Notes: generated by a model from the letters alone, not told the origin. A stretch of DNA of 5,640 bases from Thermoplasmatota archaeon (GCA_018610025.1 JAHENW010000011.1:1-5640), one strand, 5' to 3'. Shown: positions 1 to 5,640, numbered from the stretch's first letter. Program-made: numbers and translations.

Positions 1-426
1 GAGGGCATATGCTCTAAAGTAAAAAAACAGGTACCCGAGGCGAACATAAGAGGGATATCCGTTGCCAAGATGGTCGAGGAGGGTGAAGAAGTGATCGTCG
101 GCGGGATGATAGACCCTTCCTTCGGTCCGGTGATGATGTTCGGACTAGGTGGTATTTACGTAGAGATCTTCGAGGACGTAGAATTCCGGATAGCGCCCTT
201 ATCCGAAAAGGAAGCTCTCAACATGATACATGATATCGAATCCTATCCGATACTGGTGGGAGAAAGGAGGAAGGCCAAGAGAGATCTTTCAGCCCTTGCT
301 GAGATGATCTCGAAGGTGGGGGATCTGCTGTGTAAGGTTGACGAGATAAACGATATAGACCTGAACCCGGTGGCCGCTTTGGAGGACGGTGCCAAGGTAT
401 TGGACGTGGCGATAAGTATAAAATAA
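1..426 (+). CDS. ADP-forming acetate/acyl-CoA ligase, ATP-grasp (beta) part, 3' end only
   Basis: The reading frame is open from base 1 and ends at TAA 424-426, leaving the last 141 residues. Family enzymes convert acyl-CoA + ADP + phosphate to free acid + CoA + ATP in the cytoplasm, the usual archaeal route for ATP from acetyl-CoA. Seen: the ATP-grasp signature DPSFGPVMMFGLGGIYVE (residues 38-55), FRIAPLSEKEA (62-72), a SYPILVGERR stretch (81-90), and DIDLNPV (118-124), whose Asp/Asn match the Mg-ATP ligands in ELDINP of the family. The match runs to the C-terminus without gaps. The CoA-binding part and the phospho-His region lie outside the window, so I cannot tell a separate beta subunit (about 230 aa) from a fused alpha-beta chain (about 700 aa), nor assign the acyl substrate. 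An internal ATG at 70 falls inside the conserved domain and is not the start. The next gene follows 49 nt later behind its own promoter. Confidence 0.9.
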   Translation, partial: EGICSKVKKQVPEANIRGISVAKMVEEGEEVIVGGMIDPSFGPVMMFGLGGIYVEIFEDVEFRIAPLSEKEALNMIHDIESYPILVGERRKAKRDLSALAEMISKVGDLLCKVDEINDIDLNPVAALEDGAKVLDVAISIK

Positions 427-443
427 AAGGGTCAATCGTAATC

Positions 444-451
444 TTTATAAG
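444..451 (+). promoter_or_regulatory. TATA box for the guanylyltransferase-mutase operon
   Basis: TTTATAAG lies 32 nt before the ATG at 476. An archaeal TATA box places the transcription start about 25 nt downstream of its centre, which falls within a few bases of the ATG. No Shine-Dalgarno sequence precedes this ATG (the sequence just upstream is a T-rich run, CTTTTTC, at 463-469), so the mRNA is probably leaderless. The same T-run could help end transcription of the upstream ligase gene. Confidence 0.6.
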
Positions 452-475
452 AGAATCCATATTCTTTTTCTAGAT

Positions 476-1465
476 ATGAAAGCAGTTATCCTCTCTGGTG
501 GATTCGGTACGCGGATGAGACCGCTGACCTATACCACCCCGAAACCACTTTTACCGCTGTTGAACAAACCGCTGATACAGCACATAATCGATGCCCTGCC
601 CGAAGAAGTGGATGAAGTGATAATGGCTGCCAATTACAAGATAGACATGCTGAGGGAATACTTCGAGGACCAGGAGATGGAAAGGGAAGTGAGGGTCATA
701 AACGAACCCAAACCACTCGGGACCGGTGGGGCGGTGAAGAATGTGGAAGAGCACCTGGATGAGACGTTCTTCGTCATCAATTCTGACGTGATATCCAGTA
801 TAGACCTAGAAAACTATCTAGAGTTCTACAGATCAAAAGATGGGATCGGGGCTATCTCCGCGTGGGAGGTCGAGAATCCCGAGGAGTTCGGGATCTTCGA
901 GCTGGACGACGATGATAAAATACTCCGTTTCCAGGAGAAACCGGAGCCATGGGAGGCCTTCTCCAACATCATAAACGCCGGTCATTATATCCTAGAACCT
1001 GAAGTACTGGACCTGATACCACCCGGTGAGAAGGTATCCATGGAGGACGAGATATTCCCCCAGCTCATAGACGACGGATTATACGGGTACAAATTCGAAG
1101 GTTACTGGATCGACTGCGGCCGACCCTCGAGCTTCTTTGAGGCCGCCTGGACCCTCATGGACGAGAGAGGGATGGATAAAGTCATAGAAGATAGAACGGT
1201 GGTCGATGGGGAACTCGGGGAATACGTCTCCCTAGGTATGGACTGCACCATCGGGGAGAGTGAGATATCCCGGTCGATAATATTCGACGGGGTAGAGATA
1301 GACGACGGATGCGTTATAGAGGACAGCATAATCGGTTATGACGTTATAATAGAGGACGATGTGACAATCAAGAACTCCGTGATATCCGACGACCTGTACC
1401 TGGACAAGGGTAGTGAGTACGTGGAGAAGAAACTGAAGCCAAAGGACATAGAGGAGGAAGATTGA
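476..1465 (+). CDS. Mannose-1-phosphate guanylyltransferase-like sugar nucleotidyltransferase (GMPPB type)
   Basis: Predicted cytoplasmic enzyme joining a sugar 1-phosphate to NTP to give NDP-sugar and pyrophosphate; GDP-mannose is the likely product. The 329-residue protein starts with the nucleotide-binding signature GGFGTRMRPLT (8-18) followed by PKPLLP (22-27). It continues with LGTGGAVKN (81-89), NSDVI (102-106; Asp104 is the expected metal ligand), EKP (154-156), INAGHYIL (166-173), SMEDEIFP (188-195) and GYWIDCGRPSSF (209-220; Asp213 the second metal ligand). Residues about 240-305 form hexapeptide-like repeats of a left-handed beta-helix. NSDVI in place of the common NGD, and the ending SDDLYLDKGSE (304-314), resemble eukaryotic GMPPB, which favours mannose over glucose or GlcNAc. 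Substrate specificity remains inferred. The protein is very acidic (about 77 Asp+Glu, 29 Lys+Arg). Its stop overlaps the ATG of the mutase gene, so the two are cotranscribed and probably translationally coupled. Confidence 0.9.
   Translation: MKAVILSGGFGTRMRPLTYTTPKPLLPLLNKPLIQHIIDALPEEVDEVIMAANYKIDMLREYFEDQEMEREVRVINEPKPLGTGGAVKNVEEHLDETFFVINSDVISSIDLENYLEFYRSKDGIGAISAWEVENPEEFGIFELDDDDKILRFQEKPEPWEAFSNIINAGHYILEPEVLDLIPPGEKVSMEDEIFPQLIDDGLYGYKFEGYWIDCGRPSSFFEAAWTLMDERGMDKVIEDRTVVDGELGEYVSLGMDCTIGESEISRSIIFDGVEIDDGCVIEDSIIGYDVIIEDDVTIKNSVISDDLYLDKGSEYVEKKLKPKDIEEED
1451..1457 (+). promoter_or_regulatory. Shine-Dalgarno site of the mutase gene
   Basis: GAGGAGG inside the last codons of the guanylyltransferase gene lies 7 nt before ATG 1465. 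This spacing favours ATG 1465 over the TTG three bases earlier (1462). It supports coupled translation of an internal operon gene, in contrast to the leaderless first gene. Confidence 0.65.
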
Positions 1466-2823
1466 TGCCCCGGCTCTTCGGAACAAACGGTATCAGGGGG
1501 GTCGTGAACGGGGAGGACATGAACGCAGAGTTGGCACTCAAGATCGGAAAGGCCGTCGGGACATGGCTGGGAGATAAGGAGGTCTCCATAGGTAGCGATA
1601 CAAGGCTTTCCAATGAGATGCTCAAGAACGCAGTGTCGTCCGGCCTGATGGCTGCCAGTTGTGACGTTGTAGACCTGGGAGAGGCCCCTACTCCAGCCAT
1701 CCAGTACTACACCCGTGAAAACACAGATTTTGGCATCGCTATAACCGCTTCACACAACCCACCGGAATTTAACGGGATCAAATGTATTGATTCCGACGGT
1801 ACCGAGCTGATAAGGTGGAAAGAGGAAGAGATCGAAGAGATATACTTCGACGAGGGGTTTGAGCTGTGTGAGTGGAAGGAGGTGGGAAGTCTATCGTCTG
1901 ACGCTCCCCTTCAGCTGTATATAGATGCTATAAAGGGACAGATCGATACCGAGACGATCAGGGACTCCGATTTCGAGGTCATAGTCGACTGTGCCAACGG
2001 AGCCAGCTGTTATTCGACTCCTTACATCCTTAGAGAAATAGGGTGTGACGTGACCACCTTGAACGCTCAGCCCGACGGCATGTTCCCGGGTCATGAAAGT
2101 GAACCCACCGAGGAGAACTTGGTAGATTTGATAACCATGGTTAAGGAGACCGATGCAGACCTAGGTGTGGCTCATGACGGGGATGCGGACAGGACCATAT
2201 TTATAGATGAAGACGGGGTGTTCCTTCACGGTGATAGCATCCTCACGCTTGTAGCAAAGAAAGTGGTTCAAGAGAGAGGTGGCGGGACCGTGGTGACCCC
2301 GGTGAGTTCGTCGAGCAGTGTAGAGGACGTGGTGGAGGAGAATGGGGGTGAGCTCGTATACACTGAGGTAGGCTCCCCCATTGTCGCCCGAGAGATGATA
2401 GATAGAGATGCGGTCTTTGGGGGTGAGGAGAACGGAGGGTTGATATTTGCCGAGCACCAGTACTGCAGGGATGCCGCTATGGCCGTAGTATCGGTGTTAG
2501 AGATGATCGCCCGGGAGGAACGAAAGCTTTCGGATCTGATAGGCGACCTTCCCAAGTATGCCCTGGACAAGAGGGGTGTCGAATGCCCTGATGAGATGAA
2601 GGAGGAACTTCTGAAAGAACTGAAGAAGAGATTCAAGGACGAAGATTACGACGATACCGACGGTCTGAAGATCTATTATGACGAAGGGTGGGTCCTTATC
2701 CGACCTTCTGGTACGGAACCCAAATACAGGGTATATTCCGAGGCTCGTGATGAAAAGACGGCGGAGGAGTTGGGGAAAAAGCATCAAAAAGAGGTAAAAG
2801 AGGCCCTATCTAATTTACTATAA
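1465..2823 (+). CDS. glmM: Phosphoglucosamine/phosphomannomutase, archaeal GlmM family
   Basis: Alpha-D-phosphohexomutase of 452 residues, the usual family length, interconverting hexose 6-phosphate and 1-phosphate in the cytoplasm. Domain marks occur in order: FGTNGIRG at the N-terminus (5-12); the catalytic loop TASHNPPEFNGIK (94-106) with Ser96 as the phosphoserine; the Mg-binding DGDADR (238-243); the sugar-specificity loop GEENGG (320-325); and the phosphate-binding RPSGTEP (413-419). FGTNGIRG, GEENGGLIF and WVLIRPSGTEP are typical of the archaeal GlmM branch. Members of this branch may act on GlcN-6-P, Man-6-P or Glc-6-P. The neighbouring GMPPB-like enzyme suggests mannose 6-phosphate as a relevant substrate, so the symbol names the family and does not settle specificity. 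I chose ATG 1465 (TGATG overlap with the preceding stop, good ribosome site); TTG 1462 would add one residue. The protein is strongly acidic: about 94 Asp+Glu against 45 Lys+Arg. Confidence 0.92.
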   Translation: MPRLFGTNGIRGVVNGEDMNAELALKIGKAVGTWLGDKEVSIGSDTRLSNEMLKNAVSSGLMAASCDVVDLGEAPTPAIQYYTRENTDFGIAITASHNPPEFNGIKCIDSDGTELIRWKEEEIEEIYFDEGFELCEWKEVGSLSSDAPLQLYIDAIKGQIDTETIRDSDFEVIVDCANGASCYSTPYILREIGCDVTTLNAQPDGMFPGHESEPTEENLVDLITMVKETDADLGVAHDGDADRTIFIDEDGVFLHGDSILTLVAKKVVQERGGGTVVTPVSSSSSVEDVVEENGGELVYTEVGSPIVAREMIDRDAVFGGEENGGLIFAEHQYCRDAAMAVVSVLEMIAREERKLSDLIGDLPKYALDKRGVECPDEMKEELLKELKKRFKDEDYDDTDGLKIYYDEGWVLIRPSGTEPKYRVYSEARDEKTAEELGKKHQKEVKEALSNLL

Positions 2824-2854
2824 TTGTATGACGATATTAAAAATACCACCCAAG

Positions 2855-2863
2855 TTTTAAATA
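2855..2863 (+). promoter_or_regulatory. TATA box for the orphan membrane protein gene
   Basis: TTTTAAATA lies 59 nt before ATG 2914. The expected transcription start is near 2885, giving a leader of about 28 nt that holds the dyad at 2887-2913. The same nine bases recur at 5071-5079 before the secreted-protein gene. This gap between mutase and membrane-protein genes (90 nt) therefore holds a separate promoter. Confidence 0.5.
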
Positions 2864-2886
2864 ATATACCCTCCCTATTACACATT

Positions 2887-2913
2887 GTCTGACATTTTGT
2901 CGGACTAAAATGT
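2887..2913. promoter_or_regulatory. Overlapping inverted repeats at the start of the membrane protein gene
   Basis: Two mutually exclusive hairpins share bases. The first pairs GTCTGAC (2887-2893) with GTCGGAC (2899-2905) around ATTTT, with seven pairs including one G-U. The second pairs ACATTTT (2892-2898) perfectly with AAAATGT (2907-2913), and GTC/GAC inside it extends the dyad to ten pairs with one unpaired T. The element begins about where transcription should start and ends directly at the ATG. It could be a repressor operator or an RNA switch that hides the start. That role is inference; the symmetry is seen. Confidence 0.4.
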
Positions 2914-3876
2914 ATGCGATGGGATAGGATGCCCTTCAGCCGAAAGAAGAAAAAGACGAAGTCACTCGACCCTACCACCAAGAAGTTGATCGATAAGGGT
3001 GTAATAAAAGTCAATTCTTCCGAGACCAAGAGTAAAAAGAAAAGTAATGCAAAGGCAAAATTGAAAAAAGTCGGAGAAGTGACCTACGATTTCTGGGGTG
3101 GCGTTAAATACATTCTAGTTCTCTCCGCTGTTCTGTGGTGGCTCCCCCTCTTCGGGCCCATGCTGGCAGGATATGTTGGAGGAAGAAGAACTGGCGGTCC
3201 AAAGAGAGGATTGATCGCGTCGATACTAGGCGTAGCAATGATCGGAGGGATACATTATGCACTGACCATGAGTCTATTCCCACAGTCAATCCATGCACTG
3301 TTCCAGACCCCCGAAGCTGCTCTCGGAGTGATCGCTCAGGAGAGATTCTTCGCTCCATACGTTCGCTTCGTCCGACTGTACTGGAGTTCCTTCTTTGGTG
3401 CTATACTAGGAGGCCTGCCCTACAGTCCCAACAGCTATATCCTAACCATAATTTTCGCTTACGTCGGCGGGATGGTCTCCGTTGATAAGAAGAGAGAACT
3501 CAGTAGAGCAGAGGAAGGCGAAAATACTGTACAGATAAACGTTCCCACCATAATCAGTGGATCTTCTAAAAAACGGACAGCCGAACAGAGGAGGAGAAAT
3601 GTATCAGCTGCGGGAAACGCTTATTCAAGCAATAGGGCCAGTGCCCAGCAAAGATTAGAGGACCTCAAAGCCATCCAGTTCAAGCGGGATCAGCCATCTA
3701 AATCGAGAGCCGATGCAGGCAAAAAACCGCGGGAGATCTCCGGCGCAGCGCAGGCCGATGACGGCGCAGTGAGAAGACAAACACACGAGTGGAAGGTCAA
3801 GAAGCGAGAGGAGCTCCCGAAGAGACCCGTCAGACATCATTCGAGTTCTTCTAATGATGACTGGGAGATCCTGTGA
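2914..3876 (+). CDS. Basic multi-pass membrane protein of unknown function
   Basis: I do not recognise this 320-residue protein. The first 55 residues are lysine-rich (KKKK at 11-14, KKK at 41-43) and likely cytoplasmic. Hydrophobic stretches lie at about 66-90 (ending in LFGPMLAGYVGGRRTGG, which may be a glycine-rich helical hairpin because positive charges follow it), 98-120, 154-170 and 173-190. A hydrophilic loop (121-152) separates the second and third. From 191 the tail is polar, rich in Arg, Lys, Gln and Ser, probably disordered, and ends in a serine run then acidic DDWEIL. GPMLAGYVGGR-type segments occur in small archaeal membrane proteins, but I cannot name a family. The start is uncertain: ATG 2914 and ATG 2929 are in frame; the latter gives MPFSRKKKK and follows a weak GGGA site. 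It has its own promoter and sits between unrelated housekeeping genes, so context gives no function. Residue order and clean membrane segments support a real gene. Confidence 0.8.
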   Translation: MRWDRMPFSRKKKKTKSLDPTTKKLIDKGVIKVNSSETKSKKKSNAKAKLKKVGEVTYDFWGGVKYILVLSAVLWWLPLFGPMLAGYVGGRRTGGPKRGLIASILGVAMIGGIHYALTMSLFPQSIHALFQTPEAALGVIAQERFFAPYVRFVRLYWSSFFGAILGGLPYSPNSYILTIIFAYVGGMVSVDKKRELSRAEEGENTVQINVPTIISGSSKKRTAEQRRRNVSAAGNAYSSNRASAQQRLEDLKAIQFKRDQPSKSRADAGKKPREISGAAQADDGAVRRQTHEWKVKKREELPKRPVRHHSSSSNDDWEIL

Positions 3877-3946
3877 TGTGAGCTCAGTTGGCACATGATG
3901 ATCGATCCCTCTTGAAGGAGAGAAATGGAACTATACCTCCCCGGAG

Positions 3947-3956
3947 TTATTAATAA
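3947..3956 (+). promoter_or_regulatory. TATA box for the pelota gene
   Basis: TTATTAATAA lies 37 nt before ATG 3984, in an otherwise unremarkable 107-nt gap. The predicted transcription start, about 3978-3982, is within six bases of the ATG. No Shine-Dalgarno sequence directly precedes the ATG, so the mRNA is probably leaderless or nearly so. Confidence 0.5.
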
Positions 3957-3983
3957 ACCCTTATTCAATAGGCTCAAACAGAG

Positions 3984-5024
3984 ATGAAGATACTTCACCA
4001 GGATAAAAGGGAAGGCAAGATCAAGATCAGGATAGATACCCTGGACGACCTTTGGCATCTGAAGAACGTGATAAATGAAGATGACTTAGTCTCAGCCGTA
4101 ACTTTCCGGAGGGAGGAGACCCAGCGGGATAAGATAAGGTCTGAAAGGGGTGAAAAGAAGAGGATGCGGTTGGACATAGAAGTAGAGAAGGTGGAGTTCC
4201 ACGAATTTTCAGATAGGTTGAGGATTTTAGGGGTGATCATCGAAGGGCCGCAGGACCACGGCTCGTATCATACGCTAAATCTCACCGAGGGAGACGAGCT
4301 GACCGTTATAAAAGAGGAATGGAAGAGCCACGAGTTGGATCGGTTGGAGGAGGCGGTCGAACACAGCAAAAGGCCACTCATCACCTTCCTGGCCCTAGAA
4401 CAGAACGATGCGGTCATAGCGGTTATGAGGCAGTACGGGGTCAAGGAGATGGCCCATTTGAAACCCAATATGGGGGGGAAGATGTACGATTCGGAGAAGA
4501 TGAGCAGGGAGGAATTCTTCGAGATGATAGCTGAGAAACTAAAAACCATCTCGCCGGATTCTCCTTTGGTCATATTAGGGCCTGGTTTTTTCAAAGAGGA
4601 TTTCTTCGAATATGCCAAGGAAAAACATCCTGAGCTGGTTGAACATGCCGAGGTCATCCCTGCGGGCGAGGGAGGGATGACCGGGGTGAAGGAAGTGCTG
4701 AAGTCGGGTAGGGAGAGGGAAGCCCTGGACGGCCAGCGGATGGCCTTTGAAACTGAGCGGGTAGAAGAACTGCTGAAACAGATACAGATGGAGGGTGCCT
4801 ATGCATACGGTGAAGACGAGGTAAAGAAGGCCATTGAGATGGGGGCCGTAGAGACCCTCCTGATACTGGACGAGAAGGTGAGGGAGAAAGAGGGCGAGAG
4901 GATGATGAAGAAGACTGAGGAGATGGGTGGCGATGTGGTGGTGATAAGCAGCACCCATGAGGCCGGGGAAAAACTAGAGGCTCTGGGCGGCTACGGGGCG
5001 GTGCTGAGGTACAAGGTCCAGTGA
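3984..5024 (+). CDS. pelA: mRNA surveillance protein Pelota (aPelota/Dom34)
   Basis: Ribosome rescue factor, an eRF1 relative that enters the empty A site of stalled ribosomes. In archaea it works with aEF1-alpha as carrier and with ABCE1 for subunit splitting. The 346 residues match the family length. Domain 1 (about 1-128, Sm-like fold) carries DDLWHLKNVI (21-30), DDLVSAVTFRRE (33-44) and HGSYHTLNL (92-100). Domain 2 (about 130-245) carries the ILGPGFFKEDF segment (197-207) and GEGGMTGVKEVLKSG (228-242). Domain 3 (about 250-346, L7Ae-like) carries GAYAYGEDEVKKAIEMGAVETLLILDE (271-297) and STHEAGEKLEALGGYGAVLRY (323-343). As expected for Pelota, no GGQ motif of peptide-release factors is present, so it should not hydrolyse peptidyl-tRNA. 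The start ATG 3984 gives the conserved short N-terminus MKILHQD. It appears monocistronic. A possible 20-codon reading frame overlaps its start codon. Confidence 0.95.
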   Translation: MKILHQDKREGKIKIRIDTLDDLWHLKNVINEDDLVSAVTFRREETQRDKIRSERGEKKRMRLDIEVEKVEFHEFSDRLRILGVIIEGPQDHGSYHTLNLTEGDELTVIKEEWKSHELDRLEEAVEHSKRPLITFLALEQNDAVIAVMRQYGVKEMAHLKPNMGGKMYDSEKMSREEFFEMIAEKLKTISPDSPLVILGPGFFKEDFFEYAKEKHPELVEHAEVIPAGEGGMTGVKEVLKSGREREALDGQRMAFETERVEELLKQIQMEGAYAYGEDEVKKAIEMGAVETLLILDEKVREKEGERMMKKTEEMGGDVVVISSTHEAGEKLEALGGYGAVLRYKVQ

Positions 5025-5070
5025 GGTCATGACCCATGATAGGATCTTAGGGGATTTTATAATCAATAAA

Positions 5071-5079
5071 TTTTAAATA
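5071..5079 (+). promoter_or_regulatory. TATA box for the secreted protein gene
   Basis: TTTTAAATA, identical to the box at 2855-2863, lies 56 nt before ATG 5127. It predicts transcription starting near 5100 and a leader of about 27 nt containing the GGGAG ribosome site. A second AT-rich box, TATAAAA at 5107-5113, is too near the ATG to direct a transcript containing it. Confidence 0.5.
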
Positions 5080-5080
5080 G

Positions 5081-5103
5081 TTTTGTTTAACTTTTGTTAT
5101 TTG
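5081..5103 (+). terminator. Possible T-rich transcription terminator after pelota
   Basis: Several T-runs (TTTTG at 5081, GTTTAA at 5085, CTTTTG at 5091, TTATTTG at 5097) follow the pelota stop by 57-79 nt. Archaeal RNA polymerase commonly terminates at U-runs without a hairpin, so this fits, but the run overlaps the promoter of the next gene and could simply reflect AT-rich promoter DNA. Confidence 0.3.
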
Positions 5104-5113
5104 AACTATAAAA

Positions 5114-5118
5114 GGGAG
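5114..5118 (+). promoter_or_regulatory. Shine-Dalgarno site of the secreted protein gene
   Basis: GGGAG lies 8 nt before ATG 5127. It supports this ATG as the start and a leadered mRNA. Confidence 0.5.
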
Positions 5119-5126
5119 ATATTCAT

Positions 5127-5640
5127 ATGTATAGAAAAACCTCGCTACTAGTCGTAGTGATGGTGGTGATTCTAGTACTATCTGGTTTTACAGTAGCAGT
5201 GGTGAACGAAAAAGGAACATCTTTGGAGGACGACACTTCGGAAAGGATGATGATATCGAATAGGAAAACATCGACCAGGCGATTGAAGGAAATGGGAATA
5301 GAGATAGTGAGCGATTACAGGGCCTTCGATATAGTGAAGATATCTTCATCGGAAAGGAAACGGGTAAAGAAGATGGGCATTGATCCAATTCCCTTCAAGA
5401 ACTGGGACTACGTGGGGCTACCGGAACATTCTTTCAATATTAGAGACGGCAAACCAGATATATCCGATGACCTACAGATTAACGAGTATCCGAAGGGAGT
5501 AGATGGATACTATTTAATACAGTTCGATGGACCTATAAAATCAGAATGGAAATCAGCGTTAGAAAAGGAAGGCGTGGACTTACTGGAATACAGACACAGG
5601 TTCAATTTCTTGACCCGGATGGATAAGAGGACCAAGGAAA
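5127..5640 (+). CDS. Secreted protein with propeptide-like N-terminal domains, cut by the window end
   Basis: The frame stays open to the right edge, giving 171 residues of a longer protein. The N-terminus is a typical export signal: MYRK, then a hydrophobic core (7-26, LLVVVMVVILVLSGFTVAVV), with possible cleavage near TVA (22-24). No lipobox cysteine is present. Residues 50-82 (LKEMGIEIVSDYRAFDIVKI at 53-72) and 127-171 (YYLIQFDGPIK, then LEKEGVDLLEYRHRFNFLTRMD) look like two related alpha-beta units, each with L-x-x-x-G-(I/V)-(E/D) followed by a strand. YYLIQF-GPIK segments occur, to my knowledge, near the N-terminus of archaeal secreted S8 (subtilisin-like) proteases and other exported proteins, where they resemble inhibitor-I9-like prodomains. 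The catalytic part lies beyond the window, so protease is a guess. The ATG is backed by GGGAG 8 nt upstream and by the signal peptide. Codon use is more AT-rich than in the preceding genes. Confidence 0.8.
   Translation, partial: MYRKTSLLVVVMVVILVLSGFTVAVVNEKGTSLEDDTSERMMISNRKTSTRRLKEMGIEIVSDYRAFDIVKISSSERKRVKKMGIDPIPFKNWDYVGLPEHSFNIRDGKPDISDDLQINEYPKGVDGYYLIQFDGPIKSEWKSALEKEGVDLLEYRHRFNFLTRMDKRTKE

Noticed and set aside
70..72. ATG 70 as start of a 118-residue protein
   Set aside because: The frame is open to base 1 and the preceding residues continue the conserved ATP-grasp domain, so this is an internal methionine of a truncated gene.
2268..2636. Minus-strand 122-codon frame opposite the mutase
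   Set aside because: Serine-rich antisense shadow of conserved mutase motifs, with no family resemblance.
3135..3485. Arginine-rich 116-codon frame on the + strand inside the membrane protein gene
   Set aside because: It lies wholly within a gene with clear membrane segments, has no ribosome site, and its composition (many Arg, Ser, Pro) is typical of an off-frame shadow.
5025..5034. Perfect 10-bp palindrome GGTCATGACC directly after the pelota stop
   Set aside because: As RNA it could form only three pairs around a four-base loop, it has no T-run next to it, and a single short palindrome is expected by chance in a window this long.
4268..5037. Two or three overlapping minus-strand frames of about 127 codons opposite pelota
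   Set aside because: They are antisense to a well-conserved gene, rich in Ser/Pro/His, and have no promoter or recognised motif; they follow from purine-rich coding on the other strand.
5107..5113. TATAAAA as promoter of the secreted protein gene
   Set aside because: Its predicted transcription start would fall around 5135, inside the gene and past the ATG that carries the ribosome site and signal peptide. The box at 5071-5079 fits better.

Overview
The window is archaeal. The DNA carries TATA-box promoters instead of bacterial -35/-10 elements, AT-rich intergenic gaps, and archaeal-type genes: ADP-forming acyl-CoA synthetase, the archaeal branch of GlmM-like mutases, and the ribosome-rescue factor Pelota. 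A secreted protein with a YYLIQF-GPIK domain, which I associate with secreted proteins of Thermoplasmata-like euryarchaea, makes a Thermoplasmatota relative my best guess. That placement is inference. All six genes read on the + strand and no RNA gene, insertion sequence or CRISPR array is visible.

Region by region: (1) bases 1-426 are the 3' end of an ADP-forming acetate/acyl-CoA ligase (ATP-grasp part), cut by the window edge. (2) Bases 476-2823 hold a two-gene operon with a 1-nt overlap: a GMPPB-like mannose-1-phosphate guanylyltransferase and a GlmM/phosphomannomutase-family mutase. Together they can make a hexose 1-phosphate and then a nucleotide sugar, most simply GDP-mannose for glycolipid or glycoprotein synthesis. 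(3) Bases 2914-3876 encode an unrecognised basic membrane protein behind its own promoter and a striking dyad. (4) Bases 3984-5024 encode Pelota (aPelota/Dom34). (5) From 5127 to the right edge is the start of a secreted protein with a signal peptide and two related propeptide-like segments, probably the N-terminal part of a secreted protease or similar exported protein.

The guanylyltransferase and the mutase are extremely acidic (about 21-23% Asp+Glu against 9-10% Lys+Arg), whereas the membrane protein is very basic. Promoter spacing falls into two classes: the guanylyltransferase and Pelota genes have a TATA box 32-37 nt before the ATG and look leaderless, while the membrane and secreted protein genes have an identical TTTTAAATA box 56-59 nt before the ATG and so should have short 5' leaders. 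The window is mostly ordinary housekeeping. The less ordinary parts are the orphan membrane protein with its dyad and the truncated secreted protein.
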